The notes under the pieces are model-generated. The model was not told where the DNA came from, did not search any database, and worked only from the letters and a program-made list of their open reading frames with translations. The position numbers were made by a program, and so were the translations under genes. 64,000 nt of DNA from Leptodontidium sp. MPI-SDFR-AT-0119 (lineage: Eukaryota > Ascomycota > Leotiomycetes > Helotiales > Leptodontidiaceae), in the NCBI GenBank assembly GCA_020726505.1, contig JAHLEZ010000040.1, forward strand, positions 248,001 to 312,000, in the 5' to 3' direction. The first letter of the stretch is position 1. Each line of letters begins with the position of its first letter. Below, piece by piece: positions 11,925-20,020 of this stretch.

Positions 11925-12515
11925 GATAGCTTATTGGCACTAGATTTCGATGATGTTAGGTCTGATCAATGAAATTATGAAAGTCACAGAATTATGACAG
12001 TTACATTGTTCTCAAAAGCTCTAGAGTCCTAAGTGAGCAACTTCTGCGATAGTACTTGTGAAATCATTAGAATGATAGGTAGCTCAATATTGCAGTTTTG
12101 GAAATTGGATCCTTTGAAACTAAAACCAGTTTGAAACCCAGGCAAGTTTTTGATTAGTGCTCAACAATGCCGAAGTCGGCATAGGAAGACTGAGGAGCTA
12201 CACGGGGGTGGCATAGTTCGATAGTTGTGATTACAGTTCTTGGGAACAACGATGCGTTCGAGATTTATCAAGTTTGAAGGATCTTGCAGTATTAATGTGG
12301 TAGGTATGCATTGAAAGCGCAACTACAAAATAGCGCACTTGCTCGGCAAATCCACAAGGTCCCTCGCTATCCTTCTCAGCCTTTACACCATTCTTCTTCG
12401 CCGCACTAACATTTGTATTTGTATTTGTGTTCGTTCCATCCTGGGTATTCTTCGCCGCTGAAGCTCCATTTCCATTCTCGGCTACTACACTATTCTTCTT
12501 CTCACTGCCTTGCAG
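11925..12515. other. Intergenic, with possible 3' extension of the WrbA-like relic
   Basis: No independent gene recognised. On the minus strand, after the stop at 12516-12518, the frame stays low-complexity coding-like (Ala/Asn/Lys-rich, with NTNTNTN) to about 12345, as though a C-terminal tail of the adjacent quinone reductase relic continued here before mutation. Confidence 0.4.
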
Positions 12516-12743
12516 TCAAGCGAAGTTGACGGTAGCGATCTTCTTGCCGAAATGCTCTCCTTGGAGAGTGGCAATTTCCAACTCCAGAGCGGTTGGTTGA
12601 CGGGATCCGTCGCCGGCTGCGAAGGTTCCGGCACCCTGAGGGGAGCCACCATGCACTTCGGAAAGGTTGCTGAGTTGGACGAAGGTGTTCTTGTAGCCGA
12701 GGGGAACGAAGATGACTGTGGAGTGCGAGTTAGTATATTTCAT
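12516..12743 (-). pseudogene. WrbA/Pst2-type flavodoxin-like NAD(P)H:quinone oxidoreductase, C-terminal fragment
   Basis: The fragment reads VPLGYKNTFVQLSNL, HGGSPQGAGTFAAGDG and RQPTALELEIATLQGEHF, which is the conserved C-terminal third of WrbA-family FMN-dependent quinone reductases; HGGSPxGAGTFA is diagnostic. The N-terminal two thirds, including the flavodoxin FMN loop, are missing. The fragment meets an AT-rich simple-repeat tract at about 12745. An in-frame TGA after KIATVNFA interrupts what looks like a further tail. It lies between the broken NRPS-PKS and an O-methyltransferase, so it may once have belonged to the same cluster. Confidence 0.72.
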
Positions 12744-12992
12744 TCGAAGTCCTCAAATCCGAAAGAAACTAGTTTATTAGTTTATTAGTTTATTATTACT
12801 TAACTTGTTACTTAGTTAAATTATCTTTATATTAAAGCTTATTATTTAATAAAAGTATATAATTGTTTGAATAAATCTAAGTAAGTTTAATTCTTATTCA
12901 AATCAAATCAAATCAAATCAAATCAGATTTAATCTTGATTAATTTGAATAAGTTGATTTTTTTTTCTCTTTCTCACGCTGGACATTGGTAGT
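12744..12992. repeat. AT-rich tract with simple repeats
   Basis: Tandem AGTTTATT-like units occur near 12769-12797, and a run of AATCA units near 12898-12925, followed by a T-rich run near 12955-12965. The tract separates the WrbA fragment from a small TG...CA element and probably marks the breakpoint that truncated the former. Confidence 0.7.
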
Positions 12993-13137
12993 TGTAACGA
13001 CAGGGGTTCGAATGCCTGCACACCAAGTAGTTGAATAGCTTTACCACTGGGCCAGCGGTCCCAAAAGGGTACATGAATTGGTTGGAGGCCAATTCAGCTA
13101 TTCGACTATATCAGGGGTACGATCCAAGGTCGTAACA
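12993..13137. mobile_element. 145-bp TG...CA element (solo-LTR or TRIM-like) with GTAGT target duplication
   Basis: The unit starts TGTAACGAC and ends GTCGTAACA, so it has TG...CA ends inside a nine-base imperfect inverted terminus. GTAGT is duplicated immediately outside both ends (12988-12992 and 13138-13142). That is the signature of LTR integration. The minus strand also contains a perfect tRNA A-box-like TGGCCCAGTGG (about 13046-13056) and a B-box-like TTCGAACCC, which is unusual for an LTR. The termini resemble those of the chromovirus LTRs at 44-52 kb. Confidence 0.72.
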
Positions 13138-13533
13138 GTAGTTTGACATTCTAATTTCGAATTGAATCGATGCAAGATTTCTAAACCTGTATGACTAAGT
13201 CAACTTCGAGACGCAGATTGTTTATTTTATTTATCTGGAGCCATCATCAACCACCCAAGTTGGAGGAGTGAAGCCGGTTCGACGAGCTGGGGAACTTGGG
13301 CAAGTCGGAATCTCGGGGAGAGGGTGACGAGTCATTCATCCTTTTGTACAAATTCATTAAATGCCTTGACGAGCATTCAATCACAACTTCTTCCCCATCC
13401 CGTTCAAATATATGGCTAAACCTTCACCAAATTAACACCAGCTTTTTTGAAACAAGTCACAGAACTATGTCCGCGAAGTGCACAGTTCTGTGACTGAGAA
13501 TTCCATTTGACCTATGTTTCGCCTGGCCACTGC
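13138..13533. other. Intergenic, nothing recognised
   Basis: Downstream of the O-methyltransferase (3' side). No gene-like frame or structured repeat was recognised apart from the end of the flanking duplication. Confidence 0.4.
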
Positions 13534-14358
13534 TCACTCCTGCGGCAAATACACCGACACTTCCAACCCCCCTGGGAAAGGTATTGTAAGGGTTCTAAAC
13601 CCATTCTCTGGACATCGGATATACTCAAGAAACTCCTTATATAAAATTTTTGCAACGCCCACATTATCTGTGATAACGATGGCGCCGTGTTTGAGCCTAG
13701 GTTGAATGATCTTGAGAGTAGGAAGGGCTAGGGGCGTCCAGACTGTGTGATATCAGCGTGTATTCTTACGAGGGGATGGGAAGGCTAGAGAAATAAAGTA
13801 AAAGTGCAGCGTACTGTCCAGCAGCAGCATGTCAATTTCCTGCGGCATGCCTTCCTCAACTTTCAGAGTTTCCAGCAAATCCCCTTCGCGGAGTTCAATC
13901 CACGGCTCTACTTCGTCTCCAGCCTCTTTCCAATGTTCGCGCGCCCTGACTGCCTTAAGATGTTCCTTTTCTGTAGCAATCACCTTCCCTGCGATTGTGG
14001 TAGCTCGAAGAGAGGTCTTTCCTTGCGCCACATTCTGACCCACAGCCAATGCCAAATATATCGTCGAGACCCCAAAACTGGTGCCCGCCTCAACCACGTT
14101 GTGCACTCCTAGACTTCTGGCTAGGAGATAGATAAATCGACATTTGTCGGCCTCCAAAGCAACAAATTTGTCCTTCATGTGCTCATCAGCGGTAGCGGAC
14201 CAGATCTCACCAAACATCAAGAAACGAACAAGTCGAGAAGCGTAAAAGAATATCTGGGAGAAAGATCTTTCTTGGGCTTCCGACAAGGCGTGCAGTCTCT
14301 GCAGAAGTTGGAGCACCTTTGGGCTAGCCACGACGGCTGTGGGTGAACTCGAGGCCAT
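13534..14358 (-). CDS. SAM-dependent O-methyltransferase, class-I (family-3 type)
   Basis: Two exons, 14358-13815 and 13742-13534, joined by a GTACGC...ACAG intron, encode 250 residues, close to the usual 220-250 for this family. The SAM-binding glycine loop is VVEAGTSFGVSTIYLA, followed by an acidic position in VIATEKE, EGDLLETL and the hydrophobic strand IDMLLLD. After the intron comes the typical C-terminal part (LKHGAIVITDN). It should transfer a methyl group from SAM to a small-molecule hydroxyl. It lies next to the broken NRPS-PKS and a quinone-reductase fragment, so a tailoring role in the former cluster is plausible. Unlike those genes it shows no lesion. Confidence 0.86.
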
Positions 14359-15223
14359 TATGGAGGATGAGCGAGAAAGGGTTGAAGGAGATATGAGATG
14401 TTATCTATGCGCCAGGAACCTTCTAGCCTTTATACTTAAACTGGGAGTGGTTTAGGGTGATTGGAACAACATGTTGCTCTCTCAATGACAAGCATGTAAG
14501 GAGCGAGGAAGCTTACCCCGCCTTGCTACAGTAATTGTTCTAAGCGATCTATGGCCAATCAGAGAATTGAGATAAAAATAAAAAAAAGAGGGGTAGCGCC
14601 AACCAGACCGAGCACGCCACGGAAACGTCTGTCGAGGGGTTATTGGGGGGGGGCCTGAGGAAGCGCACAATTTGCTCAGAGACACCCCTAACTACGCACT
14701 GGTGTGCCAAGAGAAAACCGCACAATTCGCTCAGAACGAACGAAAACTATGCCCCAAAGGGTCAACGGAAACAGCACAAACACCGCAGATGGGTGCATGC
14801 TCATGAGGAGCGCCAAACGTTGACTCCCAGGATTTGTGTTGCTGTCCTATGGGAGACAAGAGTTGAATGAGTGCTTGACAGATCGGTATGTGCTTGCATA
14901 CGTTGAAGTTGTTAGCCGAGGAGCCCATTAGACTAAGTATTCTTATGCATCGTTCAAAAGCATAATGTCGAGGAGGAAGGATACACAAAATCGAATAACA
15001 AGAAGTGGCTCGGCTTGTTTTCCAAGAAGTAGTACTAAAATAGATACCACTTTCTATCCATCAACGTGCACTTCTACACCTCCAGCATTTCAGCGCCTGC
15101 TTTGGAATGTAGGAGCCAAGAGTGGGCAAGCGGCTGTTTTGAGGTTCCGACATTGTACTGATATGCTGATCTTTTAACCTACTTCTCGCAATATGCCACT
15201 TCCACCAAACAGTAACTTTCGCA
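14359..15223. other. Intergenic, nothing recognised
   Basis: It contains the promoter side of the O-methyltransferase and the 3' side of the sulfatase. A G-run sits near 14645-14653. No protein-like frame was recognised. Confidence 0.4.
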
Positions 15224-16759
15224 TTAGTGCGCCGGCTCATCCCCAATCTCCGCCATCTTCTCATCCAACAAATTAGTCATCTCCCTCACCACCGCCTTGC
15301 ACCCAGGCTCATGGTAAACATTAACCAACTCCAAGGGATCTCTCTCACAATCAAACAACTCCCATTCCCTCTCCTGCCCTCCCGGCCCGGTTCCCGGCAA
15401 GCCGTACCCCAGATTATACCAGTAGATCAGCTTCCACTTCTGATTCCTCACCCCATAATGCGCACTCGCCTCATGCACGAAATCATCATGCATCCAATAC
15501 CGATGATACGCAACCTGCTTCCAATCCTCTGGCGTAACCCCACGAAGCAGGCTCTGGAACGGCTTGCCTTGCATGTACGACGGGATTCTCAGACCAGCGA
15601 GATCGAGGAACGTAGGGGCGAAATCGACGTTGGATACGATGTCTTTGCAGATCGATCCTGGCGTGATCAGGCGCGGGTAGCGGATCAGGAAGGGCATCTG
15701 GAAAGATTCTTCGTACATGAAGCGCTTGTCAAACCAGCCGTGGTCGCCGAGGAAGAAGCCTTGGTCGGAAGTATAGATTACGATCGTGTTTTGGACTGTC
15801 TCAGGGCCCTCGCTGTCTAAGTAGTCCAACATACGACCGACGTTATCGTCGATAGACGCGATGGTCCGGAGGTACCGCTTCATGTATCGCTGGTACTTGA
15901 AATGCCGCAGCTCGTCTTGCGATTTGAAAATGAAATTCTCGCCTGTGTCTTTGTCGATGAGTCGTATCTTGCTAACGTCTTCTGGGTTCGGGATCTTGCG
16001 TTGCTTGAGCCGTGCCAGTTTCGGTATGAGCAAGGCGCCGACTTCACTTCCGCCTTCTGGTTGCACGAGTCCGAGATCATCGTAGGTCAGGTCGTCTGAG
16101 ACTTTCATCTTGGCTCGCCCAGCTGCCTTGGCGCGGTTGCGGTAGTCGTCGTCGAATGTCTCTGGGACTTTGATGTCGTCTTGGTACATGGTGCGGTGTT
16201 TTGGGTCGCATTCCCAGGACCGATGTGGTGCTTTGTGATGGCACATTAGGAAGAATGGTTTGGATTTGTCGCGGTTCTGCATGAACTTGATGCTCTTGTC
16301 CGTGATGATATCCGTGGCATAACCGGGACATACTACCGGTACCTTCTGGCCCATCTCAATCATTGGAGGGTCAAAGTAATCGCCTTGCCCAGGGAGGACT
16401 GACCAGTAGTCAAAGCCAGTTGGTTCATGATCGCTGCCTTCGCCCAGATGCCACTTCCCAACCATGGCGGTCTGATAACCGCCAGTCCGTAGATGCTTGG
16501 CGACATTTGGAATATGCTTATTGATCTTGCTATCTAGTGTGACAACCCCGTTGACATGATTGTAGGTCCCTGTGAGAATACTTGCTCGGCTAGGCGTGCA
16601 GATGGAGTTTGTCACGTAGCAATGATCAAAACGCATCCCCTCGTTCCCAATGCGGTCTAGATTGGGCGTTGAATTGATGCCGGCACCATAGGCACCAATG
16701 GCTTTACTGGCATGGTCATCAGCCATGATGAAGATGATATTGGGTTTGGTGTGCTGCAT
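15224..16759 (-). CDS. Sulfatase (type I, formylglycine-dependent)
   Basis: Single exon of 511 residues, a normal sulfatase length. It opens with PNIIFIMADDHASKAIGAYG, the metal-binding Asp pair of sulfatases, followed by the signature ICTPSRASILTG. Its Cys (about residue 54) is the one oxidised to formylglycine in the C-x-P-x-R motif. GKWHLG and the later SDQGFFLGDHGWFDKR supply further conserved active-site positions. I chose the ATG at 16759 because the frame upstream has no other ATG. There is no clear signal peptide, suggesting a cytosolic enzyme. It hydrolyses sulfate esters; substrate unknown. It is divergent from a sugar-type permease with about 1 kb between, suggesting joint use of a sulfated or glycosylated compound. 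Confidence 0.93.
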   Translation of the reverse strand: MQHTKPNIIFIMADDHASKAIGAYGAGINSTPNLDRIGNEGMRFDHCYVTNSICTPSRASILTGTYNHVNGVVTLDSKINKHIPNVAKHLRTGGYQTAMVGKWHLGEGSDHEPTGFDYWSVLPGQGDYFDPPMIEMGQKVPVVCPGYATDIITDKSIKFMQNRDKSKPFFLMCHHKAPHRSWECDPKHRTMYQDDIKVPETFDDDYRNRAKAAGRAKMKVSDDLTYDDLGLVQPEGGSEVGALLIPKLARLKQRKIPNPEDVSKIRLIDKDTGENFIFKSQDELRHFKYQRYMKRYLRTIASIDDNVGRMLDYLDSEGPETVQNTIVIYTSDQGFFLGDHGWFDKRFMYEESFQMPFLIRYPRLITPGSICKDIVSNVDFAPTFLDLAGLRIPSYMQGKPFQSLLRGVTPEDWKQVAYHRYWMHDDFVHEASAHYGVRNQKWKLIYWYNLGYGLPGTGPGGQEREWELFDCERDPLELVNVYHEPGCKAVVREMTNLLDEKMAEIGDEPAH

Positions 16760-17807
16760 TTTGAATGATTTCACACTTGCCCACGGGGAAATAGGGAGAG
16801 TCGAAGCAGCCAAGATTCGTGAAATCAGGATCAAAGTCAGGCCTGGCAGGGCAACAATAAATAAGTCGGGAAGGAGAGACAAGTCACTCTCTCAACGGAG
16901 CCACTTGAGACGAGCATGGGTTTCAAGGAGAGATGAACTGGTGGACACTCTACGAATGACGCCCGAGGAAAGTTGTGAAGCGACGGCACAAGAGCGAGGA
17001 GCTGTGCAGGAAAAGGATACTCGCAAAGGATCAAAACAGGATGCGAATATGAAAGAGATGAGCTGCCAGGTACTAGCTAGCGTGCAGGGTAAATGGGGGC
17101 ATGGAGTTCAAATTGCCATTCCTAGGGGAGGGGAAGTGAGGTCGGGGAAGTAAAAATAACTAACTACGTACGACGGCACGAGTCGTCAAAGTGGACGAGA
17201 ATGAGGAGGTTGAGCTGTCCACTTCAAGTCCATGTCCCGGTCCCAAGTTCGGCCTGGAGCCGAAGGCAACAACCCCCCCCCCCCCCTCCCCCCCCCCACT
17301 CTCGTTTCATTGAGGGCCGGAGCAGTGTGAGTTGGAGTGAGTTAGGACAGCGTAAAAGGATGCCTGGACCCGAAGGCCGCAAAGTTCTCCCCGCGACGAA
17401 CCTGGGAATAACTCGCTGAAGCAGCATGATCTCATCTTTCTCTTGAAATCTGGGGATTTGGGGATCCCCACACGCCACATAGTCAGAAATCCTTGATATT
17501 CGCAATATTTAGCGTGGATGGCGAAGAAAACATCTCCCCGAGCGAAGCAGAATCAGAAGGCTCGAAGTAGATTCAATTCCTTACCACGACCCCATAACGA
17601 CAATATCTACAGGATTTTATCACAACCGAGCCGAACCGTACAATAGGACTGGGAATGTGTAAATAGAGTTCATCTCCCCGGTTCTTGCCCATCGAGATCA
17701 ACCCTCCTCATTCCTTGCACCTTTCCATCCTCCCGTTCTTCAGGCGACGACATTACATCCTTCCATCCTTCCATCCTTCTATTCTTTCGACAACGACACA
17801 CATCGCC
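16760..17807. promoter_or_regulatory. Shared divergent upstream region of sulfatase and permease
   Basis: About 1.05 kb separates the two start codons. It contains a long C-rich tract near 17273-17298 and pyrimidine-rich sequence with ATCCTTCC-type repeats just before the permease ATG (about 17725-17785), typical of fungal 5' leaders. No specific operator was identified. Confidence 0.5.
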
Positions 17808-19385
17808 ATGGATCCCGAAAAAGTCGAGAAAGTCCTCGATTCCCACGTGCAAACAGTTAACGATGACAGTCTTGATGTCTCAGAGAAGGAGGCTCAACGT
17901 CGTCAAGATGTTATCACGGCCACGAAAGACGAGCACAACCTCACTTTCCTCCAAGCCATGCGCAAGTACCGAAAGGCTGTAATGTGGTCTGTCATTGCCT
18001 CCATGTCAACCATCATGGAGAGCTACGATATCCAGATCATGGGAGGGTTCTTTGCCTATCCCTCCTTCCAGAAGAAATACGGCATCCAACTGCCCAACGG
18101 CAAATACTCCATCCCCGCCCCATGGCAAGTCGCCCTCAAACTTGGACCCAACATTGGTCTGGTCATAGGCGTCTTTGCCAATGGCTGGCTTGCGGAGAAG
18201 TACGGCCACAAGAGGGTCATGATTGCTGCGCATCTGGTGCTCATTGGAACTATCTTTGCGACATTCTTTGCTCCGAACCCAGAAGTGTTACTGGTGGGCG
18301 AGATCTTATGCGGTCTGCCATGGGGCATTTTCGCCGCTGCCGCTCCCTCCTATGCCGCCGAGATCGTCCCCATGGCGCTGCGGGGATATCTCACGACGTA
18401 TGTCAACCTTTGCTGGGTCATGGGCCGTCTCATTGCAACCGGTGTTCTGAAAGGGTTGATTGGATACACTTCTCAGTGGGGTTACCGAATTCCATTTGCT
18501 CTCCAATGGATGTGGCCTGCACCCCTTGCAGTCATTATGTGCTTTGCCCCAGATTCGCCATGGTGGTTAGTTCGCAAAGGTCGATCGGAAGATGCCCAAA
18601 AGACTCTCGAGCGCTTGTTAAGCACCAGCGAAGACGACCCCCGATCAGTGTCCGAGACAAGTCGACAGTTTCGAGCGATGATTGAACAAACAATACAGAC
18701 AGAGAAGGACCTCAACATTGGAACCAACTACGCCGAGTGTTTTCGAGGCACGAACCGGCGTCGCACTGAGGTCGCTTGCATTTGTTGGGCCGGCCAAGCA
18801 GTCGTTGGCTTTGCCATACAGAATTACATCACATATTTCTTCACGCTTGCAGGCTTGTCTCCAAACGATGCTTTCAAGATGACTCTCGGGACGTTCTCTC
18901 TCGCCTGGGTGGGAACAGTCTCCTCTTGGTTTGTGTCTGCACGCTGCGGTCGAAGAGCCATGTATCTCACCGGCCTTTCCATTCTGGCACCAATCATGTG
19001 GGCCGTCGGACTGGCTGATTTCGCCCCCAGCACATCCGCCCTGCGGTGGGCCCAGTCCTCGCTCTTGCTCGTCTGGTTCGCTGTCTACGGTATCTCTCTT
19101 GGGCCCGTCCCGTATGCTGTCGCGACCGAGGTCTCAGCAAGTCGGCTGCGTATCAAAACCATCGCCATGGCTCGGAATTCAACCTATTTCATTCAGATCC
19201 TGAATATCGTCGTCGCGCCATACATGCTCAACCCACAAAATGGAAACCTTAAAGGGAAAGCTGCGCTACCAGCCGCATTCATGTCAACCTGCCTCTTAGT
19301 GTGGGCATTCTTCCGTCTTCCTGAGACGCGAGGGCGCACCTTTGAAGAGCTAGATCTGTTGTTCGCGCAGAAAACTTCCTGCTAG
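17808..19385 (+). CDS. MFS sugar transporter, alpha-glucoside/maltose permease type
   Basis: Intronless, 525 residues, usual for 12-helix sugar porters. After a charged N-terminus it contains GWLAEKYGHKRVM (MFS motif between helices 2 and 3), APDSPWWLVRKGR (variant of the sugar-porter PESPRWL motif), RRAMYL, and the C-terminal LPETRGRTFEELD signature. It should be a plasma-membrane proton symporter; the closest subfamily by recalled motifs is the fungal maltose/alpha-glucoside group, though related permeases carry other substrates. The ATG at 17808 is preferred over an in-frame upstream one at 17685, because the upstream extension is a low-complexity translated leader. It faces away from the sulfatase and is followed by a Zn2Cys6 regulator. 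Confidence 0.92.
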   Translation: MDPEKVEKVLDSHVQTVNDDSLDVSEKEAQRRQDVITATKDEHNLTFLQAMRKYRKAVMWSVIASMSTIMESYDIQIMGGFFAYPSFQKKYGIQLPNGKYSIPAPWQVALKLGPNIGLVIGVFANGWLAEKYGHKRVMIAAHLVLIGTIFATFFAPNPEVLLVGEILCGLPWGIFAAAAPSYAAEIVPMALRGYLTTYVNLCWVMGRLIATGVLKGLIGYTSQWGYRIPFALQWMWPAPLAVIMCFAPDSPWWLVRKGRSEDAQKTLERLLSTSEDDPRSVSETSRQFRAMIEQTIQTEKDLNIGTNYAECFRGTNRRRTEVACICWAGQAVVGFAIQNYITYFFTLAGLSPNDAFKMTLGTFSLAWVGTVSSWFVSARCGRRAMYLTGLSILAPIMWAVGLADFAPSTSALRWAQSSLLLVWFAVYGISLGPVPYAVATEVSASRLRIKTIAMARNSTYFIQILNIVVAPYMLNPQNGNLKGKAALPAAFMSTCLLVWAFFRLPETRGRTFEELDLLFAQKTSC

Positions 19386-20020
19386 GAAGTTCAAGTCTCA
19401 CAAGTTTGAGGAAGCTGAGTAGGGACGACTGGATGTATCGGAGGTGAGATTGGGGACACCGGGCTGGCAGAGGGATTGGCTGGAGTGTATTTTCTTGTAT
19501 ATAATTCCGTATATACTCCAGAATCTAGGGTCTTTCTATACCGAGTCCTTGAAACATGGAATTCGCTTCGTTCATATACCAGAAGATCTCTGCAAGAACT
19601 TCTTTCCAAGGCCCAGATTATTCCGATCTTCAATTACATATCTATTCGTTGGTGTCTTACACGTCTGTCTATTGCTGTGGATTACTCTAGGACCTATCTG
19701 TTCGCTGCTTTACCGTTTTATCGACAAATGGCTTTATTTCGTTCATCCAGTAAACGATCCATAGCAAAGATTTATTTCCTTGGCCTTAGTTTTTTCCGAC
19801 CGTCAATTCATGTGCCAAGTAAAAGCCCCCCGCTCCTCAATGATTTCGAGTGAGTTTCGCCATACTGACTGTTGAAGGCTCATCCTGACTAAGCAGGGCC
19901 ATTACATACAGTAAAACTTCGTGCTCCCCGCTCCCCGAGTTCCGAATGTCTTGCCCCAATTCCCATTCCCCGTCTCCATTTGTTTGGGCTCGGCATCAAA
20001 GTCATACACATCGATTGATT
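19386..20020. other. Intergenic between permease and regulator
   Basis: 3' region of the permease and promoter of the downstream regulator. No gene recognised. Confidence 0.45.

Noticed and set aside
12898..12925. CRISPR-like array
   Set aside because: Short tandem AATCA microsatellite without spacers, in a eukaryotic genome.
12988..13070. Functional tRNA gene on the minus strand
   Set aside because: A and B boxes are present, but the acceptor ends do not pair and no convincing anticodon arm forms.
15227..15820. 197-codon plus-strand frame antisense to the sulfatase
   Set aside because: Arg/Pro/His-rich shadow of a well-supported gene with no protein character.
16760..16882. Longer sulfatase start with a hydrophobic leader
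   Set aside because: The extension begins at TTG, not ATG; the first in-frame ATG is at 16759.
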